Below, in pieces: positions 11,057 to 20,930 of a stretch of 64,000 bases of DNA; the first letter of the stretch is position 1; each line of letters begins with the position of its first letter. Source of the stretch: Aquibium sp. ELW1220 (lineage in GTDB: Bacteria; Pseudomonadota; Alphaproteobacteria; Rhizobiales; Rhizobiaceae); assembly GCF_030398385.1 (NCBI RefSeq), contig NZ_JAOAOQ010000014.1:14606-78605 (forward strand), given 5' to 3'. The translations under genes and the position numbers were made by a program. Below the pieces are notes generated by a model. It was not told the DNA's origin. It saw only the letters and a program-made list of their open reading frames with translations, and made no database searches.

Positions 11057-11889
11057 GCGCTCCACACGATCCCTCGACGGAAGGCGCGGTGACCGATTTC
11101 GCGCGGCGGATGTCCTATTCGGACTATCTGAAGCTCGACGGCATTCTGGCCGCGCAAGCGCCGCTGTCGTCGTCGCCCGACGAGATGCTGTTCATCATCC
11201 AGCACCAGACGTCGGAACTGTGGATGAAGCTCGCGATCCACGAACTGACGGCGGCGATGGCGGCCATCGCGCGCGACGATCTGCGCCCGGCCTTCAAGAT
11301 GCTGAGCCGGGTCTCGCGCATCTTCGAGCAGCTGAACGGGGCCTGGGACGTGCTGCGCACCATGACGCCCAGCGAATACACGCGCTTCCGCTCGGCGCTC
11401 GGCCAGTCGTCGGGCTTCCAGTCCTGGCAGTACCGGGCGATCGAGTTCCTGGCCGGCAACCGCAACCTCGCGATGCTGAAGCCGCATGGGCACGACGCGA
11501 CGACGACCGCAGTGCTCGAGGGAATTCTCGCCAGGCCCAGCCTCTACGACGAGGCGATCCGGCTGCTCGTCCGCGAAGGCTTCGACCTGTCGGACGAACC
11601 GGAGCGGCCGGTGCTGCGCGAGCAGCGGGTGGCGAGCGATGTCGTGATGGGTGCGTGGAAGGCGGTCTACCAGGACCCGGAGCGCCACTGGGCGCTCTAC
11701 GAACTGGCCGAGAAGCTGGTGGATTTCGAGGACTATTTCCGCCGCTGGCGCTTCAACCACGTGACGACGGTCGAGCGGATCATCGGGCTGAAGCGCGGCA
11801 CCGGCGGCACCGGCGGGGTTTCCTACCTGCGGCGGATGCTTGAGGTGGAACTCTTTCCGGAATTGTGGAAAGTCAGGACGGAACTTTGA
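11053..11889 (+). CDS. kynA: tryptophan 2,3-dioxygenase
   Basis: A 278-residue haem dioxygenase that opens the indole ring of L-tryptophan to N-formylkynurenine in the cytosol. The segment [13 protein letters not shown] carries the distal-pocket His (His51), [13 protein letters not shown] supplies the proximal haem ligand (His236), and KRGTGGTGG is the flexible substrate loop. Length matches bacterial TDOs. It overlaps the kynU stop by 4 bases. Following it, 95 bp later, is the binding-protein gene of an ABC importer, suggesting that uptake and first attack of the substrate are co-expressed. Confidence 0.94.
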   Translation: MSAPHDPSTEGAVTDFARRMSYSDYLKLDGILAAQAPLSSSPDEMLFIIQHQTSELWMKLAIHELTAAMAAIARDDLRPAFKMLSRVSRIFEQLNGAWDVLRTMTPSEYTRFRSALGQSSGFQSWQYRAIEFLAGNRNLAMLKPHGHDATTTAVLEGILARPSLYDEAIRLLVREGFDLSDEPERPVLREQRVASDVVMGAWKAVYQDPERHWALYELAEKLVDFEDYFRRWRFNHVTTVERIIGLKRGTGGTGGVSYLRRMLEVELFPELWKVRTEL

Positions 11890-11984
11890 GCGGCGGAGAG
11901 CCGCCGAAGCAGGGAATGCCGGACACAGGTCGCGCAAGGCGGCAGCCGGACAAAAGCCAGAGGGCAAGAAAAGGGAGACTGACC

Positions 11985-13121
11985 ATGAACAAGATCATTG
12001 CGGCGGGGCTGTTGGGCCTCGGCATGAGCGTGAGCGGGCTGGCGTTTGCCGAGCCAGTCAAGATCGGCATGATCACCACGCTGTCGGGCGGCGGCGCCGG
12101 TCTCGGCATCGACGTGCGCGACGCCTTCGCGCTCGCCATGAAGCAGGCGAACAATCCCGACGTGACGGTCGTCACCGAGGACGACGCGATGAAGCCGGAG
12201 ATCGCGGTGCAGATCGCCGACAAGATGATCCAGAGCGAAAAGGTCGACATCCTGACCGGCATCATCTGGTCGAACCTCGCCATGGCGGTCGTGCCGAGCG
12301 TCACGGGCCAGGGCATCATCTACCTGTCGCCGAATGCCGGCCCCTCGCCGCTGGCGGGCGCCAACTGCAACGCCAATTACTTCAACGTCGCCTACCAGAA
12401 CGACAATTTCCACGAGGCGATGGGCGAATACGCGAACGCGGACTACAAGAAGGTGTTCATCCTGGCGCCGAACTATCCGGCCGGCAAGGACTCGCTCACC
12501 GGCTTCAAGCGCTTCTACAAGGGCGAGCTCGCCGGCGAGGTCTACACCCAGCTCGGCCAGACCGACTATGCGGCCGAAATCGCGCAGATCCGTGCCTCGG
12601 GCGCCGACGCGGTGTTCTTCTTCCTGCCGGGCGGCATGGGCATCGCCTTCACCAAGCAGTGGGCGCAGTCGGGCGTCGACCTGCCGCTGATGGGTCCGGC
12701 CTTCTCGTTCAGCCAGGACGTTCTGCCGGCGATCGGCGATGCCGCCCTCGGCGTCAAGAACTCGGCCTCCTGGTCGCACGACCTCGACAACGCGGCCAAC
12801 AAGGCCTTCGTGGCGGCCTTCCAGGCCGAGTACAGCCGCCTGCCCTCGGTCTACGCCGCGCAGGCCTATGACACCGCGAACCTGATCCTGTCGGCCATGG
12901 GCAAGGCGTCGATCTCCGACAAGGACGCCTTCAGGGCGGCGCTGAAGGAGGCCGACTTCGACAGCGTTCGCGGCTCCTTCAAGTTCAACACCAACCAGCA
13001 CCCGATCCAGAACATCTACGTGCGCGAGGTGGTGAAGGAAGGCGACGTGCTGACCAACAAGATCATCGGCACCGCCTTCGAGAACCACGAGGACGCCTAC
13101 GCCAAAGACTGCAAGATGTGA
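11985..13121 (+). CDS. periplasmic substrate-binding protein of a branched-chain-type (LivK-like) ABC importer
   Basis: 378 residues: an N-terminal Sec signal peptide ending AFAEP, then a type I periplasmic-binding fold starting VKIGMITTLSGGGAGLG. It belongs to the Leu/Ile/Val-binding protein family, a group that also imports aromatic acids. A GGGAG ribosome-binding site lies before the ATG at 11985. It is the first gene of a transporter set (13326-16655) placed between kynA and a RidA gene, so its ligand is probably tryptophan, kynurenine or anthranilate; this is inference from position. Confidence 0.87.
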   Translation: MNKIIAAGLLGLGMSVSGLAFAEPVKIGMITTLSGGGAGLGIDVRDAFALAMKQANNPDVTVVTEDDAMKPEIAVQIADKMIQSEKVDILTGIIWSNLAMAVVPSVTGQGIIYLSPNAGPSPLAGANCNANYFNVAYQNDNFHEAMGEYANADYKKVFILAPNYPAGKDSLTGFKRFYKGELAGEVYTQLGQTDYAAEIAQIRASGADAVFFFLPGGMGIAFTKQWAQSGVDLPLMGPAFSFSQDVLPAIGDAALGVKNSASWSHDLDNAANKAFVAAFQAEYSRLPSVYAAQAYDTANLILSAMGKASISDKDAFRAALKEADFDSVRGSFKFNTNQHPIQNIYVREVVKEGDVLTNKIIGTAFENHEDAYAKDCKM

Positions 13122-13130
13122 CGGCCGCCT

Positions 13131-13269
13131 TCTCCCCGCCCGCGGGGAGAAGGTCCCGGCAGGGGATGGGGGGCGGCGCAGCGTGCATCGCCTTGACGGG
13201 CGACGCCTCGCCTCCGCACGACCCAACGCGGCCCCTCACCCTTACCCTCTCCCCGCAGGCGGGGAGAGG
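13131..13269. repeat. paired GC-rich palindromes between binding protein and permease genes
   Basis: Two hairpins bracket the gap: arms TCTCCCCGC/GCGGGGAGA at 13131-13150 with a 2-base loop, and CCTCTCCCCGC/GCGGGGAGAGG at 13246-13269 with a 2-base loop. Both share the TCTCCCCGC core. The first begins 10 bases after the binding-protein stop codon. By analogy with other binding-protein/permease operons such hairpins can stabilise the upstream mRNA so that the binding protein is made in excess; that role is inferred. Confidence 0.75.
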
Positions 13270-13325
13270 AATCGTCCACGCCGCGAGCGGCACCGCAGAC
13301 AGAGCCCATTCGAGTTCCCGCAACC

Positions 13326-14246
13326 GTGCAAACCGCCCTCCTCATCGAGCAGATCCTCAACGGCCTGCAGTTCGGCGTCATGCTGTTTCTGATGGCGGCC
13401 GGGCTGACGCTGATCTTCGGCGTCATGGGGCTGATCAACCTCGCGCACGGCTCGCTCTACATGGTGGGCGCCTTCGCCTGCGCGACGGTGGCGGCAGCCA
13501 CCGGCTCGTTCTGGCTCGGGCTGATCGCCAGCCTGGCGGCAGCGGCGGCGGCCGGCGCGCTCATCGAGGTCACGGTGATCCGGCGGCTCTACGACCGCGA
13601 CCATCTCGACCAGGTGCTCGCGACCTTCGCGCTGATCCTGGTCTTCTCGGAAGGCACGCGCTGGGTGTTCGGCTCGATCCCGCTCTATCTCAACATCCCG
13701 CCGCTTCTGTCCGGCGCCATTCCGCTGCCCGGCGGTTCGGCCTATCCGCTCTATCGCGTGGCGATCATCGGCGTCGGGATCGCGGTGGCGGTCGGGCTGC
13801 ATCTGCTCATCACCCGCACCCGGCTCGGCATGCGCATCCGCGCAGGCGAGAGCGACCGGGAGATGATCGGCGCGCTCGGCGTCGACATCCGCACGCTCTA
13901 CACCGTCGTCTTCGCGCTCGGCGCGGCACTTGCCGGGCTTGCCGGCGCCCTGGTCGGCGCGATCCAGTCCGTGCAGGTGGGCATGGGCGAGCCTGTGCTA
14001 ATCCTCGCCTTCGTCGTCATCGTCATCGGCGGCATCGGCTCGATCCACGGCGCGCTCGTCGGCGCGCTGCTCGTCGGGCTGATCGACACGCTCGGGCGCT
14101 TCCTCCTGCCGGTGGCGCTCGCCGCCTTCATGGGGCCGTCGGCGGCGGCCAGCATCGGCGCCTCGCTCGCCTCGATCCTGATCTACGTCTTCATGGCGCT
14201 GGTGCTGGCGATCCGCCCGCGCGGCCTGTTTGCCGCTGCCGGCTGA
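13326..14246 (+). CDS. livH: ABC transporter permease, LivH type
   Basis: 306 residues with about eight hydrophobic segments and the LivH-type N-terminus (ILNGLQFGVMLFLMAAGLTLIFG) followed by INLAHGSLYM. It forms half of the membrane channel of the importer whose binding protein is encoded at 11985. The start is GTG at 13326; no ATG lies before the first membrane segment. The stop is 9 bases from the LivM start. Confidence 0.88.
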   Translation: MQTALLIEQILNGLQFGVMLFLMAAGLTLIFGVMGLINLAHGSLYMVGAFACATVAAATGSFWLGLIASLAAAAAAGALIEVTVIRRLYDRDHLDQVLATFALILVFSEGTRWVFGSIPLYLNIPPLLSGAIPLPGGSAYPLYRVAIIGVGIAVAVGLHLLITRTRLGMRIRAGESDREMIGALGVDIRTLYTVVFALGAALAGLAGALVGAIQSVQVGMGEPVLILAFVVIVIGGIGSIHGALVGALLVGLIDTLGRFLLPVALAAFMGPSAAASIGASLASILIYVFMALVLAIRPRGLFAAAG

Positions 14247-14255
14247 GGTGAGACC

Positions 14256-15227
14256 GTGAGCCGCGAAACCCTGATCAGCCTCGTCATCGTGCTCGCGCTG
14301 CTCGCCATACCGCTCTGGGCGACGGCGGTGGGCGAGACCTTCTACATCACGCTCGCCACCCGCATGGCGATCCTGGCGCTGGCGGCGGTCGGCCTGAATA
14401 TCGCGCTCGGCCTCGGCGGGCTTGTCTCCTTCGGCCATGCGGCGTTCTTCGGTATCGGCGGCTATGCCGCCGGCATACTGGCCAGCCACGCCTTCAACAT
14501 GGAGCCGCTGCCCTTCGGCCTGCCTGGAACCAATGCCATGCCGGTGATCTGGGCCACGGCCATCGTGGCGTCGGGGCTCGTGGCGTTGGCAATCGGCGCC
14601 ATAAGCCTGAGGACCGCGGGCGTCTACTTCATCATGATCACGCTCGCCTTCGCACAGATGATCTTCTACTTCGCCATCTCCTGGCCGGCCTATGGCGGCG
14701 AGGACGGTCTGTCGATCTTCGTCCGCAACCAGTTTCCAGGCGTCAACACGCTGGACGGGCTCACCTTCTTCTTCGTCTGTTTCGGGCTGCTCATGGCCGG
14801 CCTGCTGCTGTTTTCCCTGCTGCGCGATTCGCGCTTCGGCGCAGCGCTGCAGGCGGCGCGGCAGAACGAGCGGCGGCTGGCAACCGTCGGCATCGCGCCC
14901 TATCGCATAAGGCTCGCCGCCTTCGTCATCTCGGCGATGGTGACCGGCGTGGCAGGCGCGCTGTTTGCCGACCTCAACCGCTTCGTCAGCCCGTCAATGC
15001 TGTCGTGGCACATGTCGGGCGAACTGATCGTGCTGATCATCCTCGGCGGGGTCGGACGGCTGGCCGGGCCGGTGGCGGGCGCGATGCTCTACGTCGCGTT
15101 CGAATATTTCCTCGGCGGCATCACCGAGCGCTGGCAGCTGTTCCTCGGCCTGCTCCTGCTCGCCGTGGTGCTGTTTGCGCGCGGCGGCGTCGTCGGACTT
15201 CTGGCCGGAAAGGCACGCCATGGCTGA
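14256..15227 (+). CDS. livM: ABC transporter permease, LivM type
   Basis: 323 residues, largely hydrophobic, with LNIALGLGGLVSFGHAAFFG, the LivM-type signature, and a conserved cytoplasmic loop (ALQAARQNERRLATVGIAPY) that contacts the ATPases. The GTG start at 14256 is preceded by a GAGGTGAG ribosome-binding site at 14245-14252. It pairs with the LivH-type subunit upstream, and its end overlaps the start of the LivG-type gene by 8 bases. Confidence 0.88.
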   Translation: MSRETLISLVIVLALLAIPLWATAVGETFYITLATRMAILALAAVGLNIALGLGGLVSFGHAAFFGIGGYAAGILASHAFNMEPLPFGLPGTNAMPVIWATAIVASGLVALAIGAISLRTAGVYFIMITLAFAQMIFYFAISWPAYGGEDGLSIFVRNQFPGVNTLDGLTFFFVCFGLLMAGLLLFSLLRDSRFGAALQAARQNERRLATVGIAPYRIRLAAFVISAMVTGVAGALFADLNRFVSPSMLSWHMSGELIVLIILGGVGRLAGPVAGAMLYVAFEYFLGGITERWQLFLGLLLLAVVLFARGGVVGLLAGKARHG

Positions 15228-15965
15228 GCCGGTCCTGCAGCTTTCGAACCTGACCAAGACCTTCGGCGCGCTGAAGGCGACGGACGACGTCTCGCTCGAC
15301 CTGCGACCCGGCGAGATTCACGCGCTGATCGGGCCGAACGGCGCCGGCAAGTCGACGCTGATCCACCAGATCGCCGGCAGCCTCAAGCCCGACACGGGCA
15401 CGATCCGCTTTCTCGGTCGCGACGTCGGCGCGCTCGGCGTGCCCGAGAGGGCGCGGATCGGGCTCGGACGAACGTTCCAGATCTCCTCGCTGACGCCGGA
15501 ATTCTCCGCGCTGCGCAACGTGATGCTCGCAGTCCAGGCGCGCCAGGGCACGAGCTTCCGCTTCTTCCGGCCGGTAATGCGCGACCGGTCGCTGACCGAG
15601 CCCGCGATGGCGATGCTGGAGCGGGTCGGGCTGGCGGACCGCGCGACGATCCCCGCCGCCGAACTGTCGCATGGCGAGCGGCGGCAGCTCGAAATCGCCA
15701 TCGCGCTGGCGCTGGGCTCGAAGGCCTTCCTGCTCGACGAGCCGATGGCCGGCATGGACCCGGAAGGCTCCAAGACTCTCACCGGCTTCCTCGACCAACT
15801 GCGGCAGGAGGCGCCGATCCTGCTCGTCGAGCACGACATGGACGCCGTCTTCGCGCTGGCCGACCGCATCTCGGTGCTGGTCTACGGCCGGGTGATCGCG
15901 ACCGGCAGCGTGAGCGAGATCCGCAACGACGCCGAGGTACGCCGCGCCTACCTTGGAGAGGAGGC

Positions 15966-15969
<4 letters not shown>
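15220..15969 (+). CDS. livG: ABC transporter ATP-binding protein, LivG type
   Basis: 249 residues. Walker A is GPNGAGKST near residue 38; the signature motif is a variant, LSHGERRQLEIA, and Walker B is AFLLDEPMAGMD. GLGRTFQI is typical for LivG. It powers uptake with the LivF partner downstream, and its stop overlaps the LivF start (ATGA). Confidence 0.9.
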
Positions 15970-16655
<686 letters not shown>

Positions 16656-16671
16656 CTGGAGGAAAACCCCA

Positions 16672-17082
16672 ATGGCGAACACGCCCGAATCGCGGGAACT
16701 GCACCCGTCGCACTGGAAGCCGGCCAAGGGCTATGCCAACGGCATGCTCGCACAGGGGCGCACCGTCTGGGTCGGCGGGCAGATCGGCTGGAACGGCGAC
16801 CAGGTGTTCGAGACCGACGACTTCGTCGGCCAGGTGCGCCAGGCGCTGGAGAATATCGCCGCCGTGCTCGCGGAGGCCGGCGCGGAGCCGCGCCACCTGG
16901 TGCGGCTGACCTGGTTCGTCACCGACAAGGCCGAGTATCTCGCCCGGCTGCCCGAGATCGGCCAGGCCTACCGCGCGGTGATGGGCAAGCATTTTCCGGC
17001 GATGACCATGGTGCAGGTGGTGGCGCTGATCGAAGACCGCGCCAAGGTGGAGATCGAGGCGACGGCGGTGCTGCCGGGGTGA
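16672..17082 (+). CDS. RidA/YjgF-family imine/enamine deaminase
   Basis: 136 residues of the RidA fold (GGQIGWNGD, LENIAAVLAEAGA, VRLTWFVTD). Known RidA proteins hydrolyse reactive enamines/imines to ketones and ammonia. In this cluster that chemistry has an obvious substrate: the dearomatised product of 2-aminobenzoyl-CoA is itself an enamine, and its nitrogen must be released before beta-oxidation. The start at 16672 has TGGAGG 11 bases upstream. It directly follows the transporter genes in the same direction and is likely the last gene of the operon. The canonical substrate-carboxylate-binding Arg of RidA could not be confirmed by eye, so a divergent subfamily is possible. Confidence 0.82.
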   Translation: MANTPESRELHPSHWKPAKGYANGMLAQGRTVWVGGQIGWNGDQVFETDDFVGQVRQALENIAAVLAEAGAEPRHLVRLTWFVTDKAEYLARLPEIGQAYRAVMGKHFPAMTMVQVVALIEDRAKVEIEATAVLPG

Positions 17083-17130
17083 GGATACCGCCTTCGTTCG
17101 CCCGTTGAAGCGCCCGCGCCCGCCTTTTTC

Positions 17131-17165
17131 CTTGCAAATTTAAAATCCTGCTTTAAATTTACAAG
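17131..17165 (+). promoter_or_regulatory. AT-rich inverted repeat overlapping the start of the DUF4143 ATPase gene
   Basis: Arms CTTGCAAATTTAAA (17131-17144) and TTTAAATTTACAAG (17152-17165) match over 14 bp with one mismatch, separated by a 7-base spacer. The right arm ends one base before the ATG at 17167. AT-rich dyads of this form next to a start codon usually act as operators or as leader hairpins hiding the ribosome-binding site. No purine-rich Shine-Dalgarno sequence is visible, which makes a leaderless or controlled start likely. Confidence 0.6.
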
Positions 17166-17166
17166 G

Positions 17167-18324
17167 ATGTTTCGGCGCATTCACCTCGATCGCGTTCTGG
17201 CGGCTCTGAATGGGCGCGCCGCGGTCGCCCTGCTCGGTCCGCGCCAGGTCGGCAAGACGACGCTCGCCCTCGAGATCGCCGAGCGCATGCCCTCCGTCTA
17301 CCTGGACCTGGAGCGGCCCTCCGATCTTGCGAAGATCCAAAACGCCGACCTCTATTTCGAGAGCATTCCCGACCGGCTGATCATCCTTGATGAGATCCAG
17401 CGATTGCCGGACCTGTTTCCGGTGCTGCGCAGCCTGATCGACATCAACCGGCGTCGCGGACGCCGGACAGGTCAATTCCTCCTCCTGGGATCGGCCGGCA
17501 ACGAGCTGCTGCGCCAGTCGTCGGAGTCGCTCGCGGGCCGCATCGCCTATATCGACCTCCCGCCGCTCAACCTGCTCGAAGTGGGCAGCGATCGCATGGA
17601 CGCATTGTGGACGCGCGGCGGCTTTCCCGAAGCGTTCCTCGAGCAGGCGGAGAGTTTCGACTGGCGCCTCGATTTCATCCGCACCTACCTCGAAAGGGAC
17701 ATTCCATCGCTGGGGCCGCGCATCGCGGCGACCACGCTTCGCCGCTTCTGGACGATGCTGGCGCATCACCAGGGACAGATCTTCAACGCCTCCAATCTCG
17801 CCGGCTCGCTGGGCGTGACCAGCCCGACGGCCGCGAGCTATCTCGACCTTATGGTGGACCTGCTCCTCGTCCGCAGGCTGCAGCCATGGTTCACGAATGT
17901 CGGCAAGCGGCTGGTCAAGAGTCCGAAGACCTATGTCCGCGACAGCGGGATCGTGCACGCCCTGCTCGGGCTGAAGGATCGCGACGACGTCCTTGGCCAT
18001 CCGGTGGCGGGCGGCAGCTGGGAGGGCTTCGTCATCGAGAACCTTCTTGCGGTCGCCCCCAATGGTACGGAGCCCTCTTTCTACCGGACCAGTGCCGGGG
18101 CAGAGATTGACCTGCTGCTCCGCTTCGGCAAGGAACTCTGGGCGATCGAGGTGAAGCGCAGCAGCGCGCCTGCACTCACGAAGGGCTTCCACCACGCCTG
18201 CGACGACGTCAAGCCGACGGCCCGGTTCCTGGTCTATCCGGGCACCGAGGCCTTTCCACTGCGCGACGAGGTGACGGCGCTCCCGCTCGCAGACCTCATG
18301 AACCGCCTTCGCGCGCACGGGTGA
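17167..18324 (+). CDS. AAA-family ATPase with DUF4143 C-terminal domain
   Basis: 385 residues. Walker A GPRQVGKTT is at 24-32 and Walker B LIILDE at 71-76; a sensor-like LLGSAGNELL follows. The C-terminal DUF4143 region has a helical winged-helix-like middle and ends in GAEIDLLL...LWAIEVKRS, an acid-acid-EVK arrangement reminiscent of PD-(D/E)XK nucleases. These proteins are widespread, mobile and of unknown role; defence, toxin-antitoxin-like and DNA-repair functions have been suggested. The gene stands alone between the anthranilate cluster and an EamA gene, with its own dyad at the start, so it is probably an independently acquired unit. Confidence 0.85.
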   Translation: MFRRIHLDRVLAALNGRAAVALLGPRQVGKTTLALEIAERMPSVYLDLERPSDLAKIQNADLYFESIPDRLIILDEIQRLPDLFPVLRSLIDINRRRGRRTGQFLLLGSAGNELLRQSSESLAGRIAYIDLPPLNLLEVGSDRMDALWTRGGFPEAFLEQAESFDWRLDFIRTYLERDIPSLGPRIAATTLRRFWTMLAHHQGQIFNASNLAGSLGVTSPTAASYLDLMVDLLLVRRLQPWFTNVGKRLVKSPKTYVRDSGIVHALLGLKDRDDVLGHPVAGGSWEGFVIENLLAVAPNGTEPSFYRTSAGAEIDLLLRFGKELWAIEVKRSSAPALTKGFHHACDDVKPTARFLVYPGTEAFPLRDEVTALPLADLMNRLRAHG

Positions 18325-18398
18325 ACGGGCCCTCTGGCCCAACATCCGCCCGTCGGCGCGGGCTTGCGGCACCGTCCGAGCTTTGCCACAGACGGGCG

Positions 18399-19274
18399 AT
18401 GAACGATCAAGCCTCACTTCCGAAGGCAGCGCTCTGGATGGGCGGCTGGCTTGCGCTGATGCTGACCATGACGGTGGCGGGGCGGGAAGCCACGCGCGAG
18501 CTCGACGTCTTCCAGATTATGGTCATGCGCTCGGCCATCGGGCTCGTGCTGCTGATGCCGCTGGTCATGCTGGCGGGCGGCTTCCGGACGCTTCGCACGA
18601 CGGCGTTCTTCCAGCATGTCGGCCGCAACGTCGTCCACTACACCGGCCAGTATCTCTGGCTCTATGCGCTGGCGCTGATCCCGATCGCGCAGCTGATCTC
18701 GATCGAGTTCACTATGCCGATCTGGACGGCGATCCTGGCCGCGCTCTTCCTCGGCGAGCGCATCGGCTGGCGCAAATCGGCGTCGATCGCGCTCGGTCTC
18801 GCGGGCGTTGCGATCATCGTGCGACCGGGCGCCGACACGATCAATCTCGGCCAGCTGCTGGCGCTTGCCTCGGCAGTGACCTTCGCGATCTCCGTGATCA
18901 TGGTCAAGGCGCTGACGCGGCGCGACAGCGTCACCACCATCATCTTCTGGATGCTGGTCATCCAGTCGGTACTCGGGCTGGTGCCCGCGCTCCTGGTCTG
19001 GAAGACGCCGACGGCGCAGGACTGGCCCTGGGTGCTGCTCGTCGCCTTCTGCGGCACCTTCTCGCATTACTGCATGGCGCGGGCCATGGTGCACGCCGAG
19101 GCGACGATTGTCGTGCCGATGGACTTCCTGCGCGTGCCGCTCGCCGCCGTCGTGGGCTATCTCGTCTATGCCGAGGCGATCGACGTCTTCACGGCACTCG
19201 GAGCAGCGCTCATCCTGTTCGGCAACATGCTGAACCTGCGACGCGGCGGGACGGCACGCATCCCCCCTAAATGA
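18399..19274 (+). CDS. EamA-family (DMT superfamily) permease
   Basis: 291 residues with about ten hydrophobic segments arranged as two EamA repeats; the first repeat ends with FTMPIWTAILAALFLGERI and the second with PLAAVVGYLVYAEAID, the family's conserved glycine/glutamate ends. Members export amino acids, purines or other metabolites. ATG at 18399 is used; no strong ribosome-binding site is seen. No neighbour identifies its cargo. Confidence 0.85.
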   Translation: MNDQASLPKAALWMGGWLALMLTMTVAGREATRELDVFQIMVMRSAIGLVLLMPLVMLAGGFRTLRTTAFFQHVGRNVVHYTGQYLWLYALALIPIAQLISIEFTMPIWTAILAALFLGERIGWRKSASIALGLAGVAIIVRPGADTINLGQLLALASAVTFAISVIMVKALTRRDSVTTIIFWMLVIQSVLGLVPALLVWKTPTAQDWPWVLLVAFCGTFSHYCMARAMVHAEATIVVPMDFLRVPLAAVVGYLVYAEAIDVFTALGAALILFGNMLNLRRGGTARIPPK

Positions 19275-19327
19275 CGCAAGGGACGTGGGGATAAGCCCCG
19301 AAAGCAGGCGCGCAAGCCGGCTTTTCC

Positions 19328-19356
19328 TTGTCAAGCGCCGCTGGGCCAGTCTATCA
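19328..19356 (+). promoter_or_regulatory. candidate promoter of second liv-type operon
   Basis: TTGTCA at 19328-19333 and CTATCA at 19351-19356 are spaced by 17 bases, an acceptable housekeeping-sigma promoter, about 70 bases before the first ABC gene. It lies in a 154-bp gap that has no other feature. Found by eye; untested. Confidence 0.4.
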
Positions 19357-19428
19357 CCGGGCTCATCCGGGACGAGGAAAACAGGCGCAGCAAGCGCCGC
19401 GCCCGGCTGAAGGGAGTCCGGCGCGCGC

Positions 19429-20211
19429 ATGCCGACCATCATCGACGTCCAGGACGTGTCGAAGCGCTTCGGCAACGTGCTTGCGGTCGACCACTGCTCG
19501 CTGTCGGTCGAGAAGGGTTCGATCACCGGGCTGATCGGTCCCAATGGCGCGGGCAAGACGACGCTGTTCAACATGGTGGCGGGCGCTTTCGCCCCCTCGT
19601 CCGGCCGGATCCTGCTCGACGGCGAGGATGTGACCGGGCTGAAGGCGCACGAGCTGTTCGGGCGCGGCCTGCTGCGCACCTTCCAGATCGCGCAGGACTT
19701 CTCCAACATGACGGCGATCGAGAACCTGATGATGGTTCCGGCCGGCCAGACCGGAGAGAGCCTGTTCTCGGCCTGCTTCCGCCGCGGCGCCGTGATGGCG
19801 CAGGAAGCCGACGTGCGCCGCCGCGCCGAGGAGGTGATCGACGTCATCCGCCTCGGCCATGTGAAGAACGAGAGGGCGGGCAATCTCTCGGGCGGGCAGA
19901 AGAAGCTGCTCGAACTTGGCCGCGTTATGATGGCCCAGCCCCGTGTCGTGCTGCTCGACGAGATCGCGGCCGGCGTCAACCGGACGCTGCTCAACGACCT
20001 CGCCGCCGTGGTGCAGCGGCTCAACCGCGAGGAGGGCCTGACCTTCTTCGTCATCGAGCACGACATGGACCTGATCGCCAGGCTCTGCGACCCCGTCATC
20101 GTGATGGCGGCGGGCAGCGTCATGATGCAGGGGCCGATGTCGCAGATCCGCAACGATCCGGAAGTGATCGAGGCCTATTTCGGCGGCTCGCCGGCCGCGG
20201 AGGCGAACTGA
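19429..20211 (+). CDS. livG: ABC transporter ATP-binding protein, LivG type (second system)
   Basis: 260 residues. Walker A GPNGAGKTT near 38, signature LSGGQKKLLELGRVM, Walker B VVLLDEIAAGVN (the usual acidic-proline pair is EI). GLLRTFQIAQDFSNMTAIENL is LivG-like. It is the first gene of a four-gene operon (19429-23216) whose ATPases precede the permeases, the reverse order of the first system, so the two operons are not recent duplicates. Confidence 0.9.
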   Translation: MPTIIDVQDVSKRFGNVLAVDHCSLSVEKGSITGLIGPNGAGKTTLFNMVAGAFAPSSGRILLDGEDVTGLKAHELFGRGLLRTFQIAQDFSNMTAIENLMMVPAGQTGESLFSACFRRGAVMAQEADVRRRAEEVIDVIRLGHVKNERAGNLSGGQKKLLELGRVMMAQPRVVLLDEIAAGVNRTLLNDLAAVVQRLNREEGLTFFVIEHDMDLIARLCDPVIVMAAGSVMMQGPMSQIRNDPEVIEAYFGGSPAAEAN

Positions 20212-20930
20212 TGCCCCTGCTCGAGATGACCAACATCCATGGCGGATATGGCGGCGCCAACATCCTCAACGGCGTGTCGATCGCCATCGATGCAGACCAG
20301 ATCGGCGTCATCGTCGGCCCCAACGGCGCCGGCAAGTCGACGACGCTGAAGGCGCTGTTCGGGCTCTTGAAGGTCGGCGAGGGCAGCGTCGTCTTCGACG
20401 GCAGGACGGTCACCAACATGGCGCCGGAGAAGCTGGTGCTGGAAGGCCTGTCCTACGTGCCGCAGGAGTTCAACGTGTTTCCGACCATGTCGGTGGAGGA
20501 GAACCTGGAGATGGGCGCCTATGTGCGCCGCGACGGCTTCCGCCACCTGATCGACCAGGTCTACGGCTTCTTCCCGCCGCTGAAGGACAAGCGCCGCCAG
20601 CCGGCCGGCGAACTGTCGGGCGGACAGCGCCAGATGGTGGCGATCGGCCGCGCGCTGATGACGGAGCCGCGGCTGCTGCTGCTGGACGAGCCGACCGCCG
20701 GGCTGTCGCCGCGCTACATGGGCGAGATCTTCGACCGCATCATCGCGGTCAACAAGGCAGGCGTCGGCATCCTGATGGTGGAGCAGAACGCCCGCCAGGC
20801 GCTGGCGCTGGCGCATCGGGGCTTCGTGCTGGCCGGGGGCCAGAACCGCTTCACCGGCACCGGCGCGGAGCTGCTCGCCGATCCGGACGTGGCGAAGAGC
20901 TTTCTCGGCGGAGGAGCCGACCATGCCTGA
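20211..20930 (+). CDS. livF: ABC transporter ATP-binding protein, LivF type (second system)
   Basis: 239 residues with Walker A GPNGAGKST, signature LSGGQRQMVAIGRAL, Walker B LLLLDEPTAGLSP and LivF-like LSYVPQEFNVFPTMSVEENL. It shares one base with the preceding stop (TGATG) and overlaps the next gene by 8 bases, so the set is translated as a unit. Confidence 0.9.
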   Translation: MPLLEMTNIHGGYGGANILNGVSIAIDADQIGVIVGPNGAGKSTTLKALFGLLKVGEGSVVFDGRTVTNMAPEKLVLEGLSYVPQEFNVFPTMSVEENLEMGAYVRRDGFRHLIDQVYGFFPPLKDKRRQPAGELSGGQRQMVAIGRALMTEPRLLLLDEPTAGLSPRYMGEIFDRIIAVNKAGVGILMVEQNARQALALAHRGFVLAGGQNRFTGTGAELLADPDVAKSFLGGGADHA

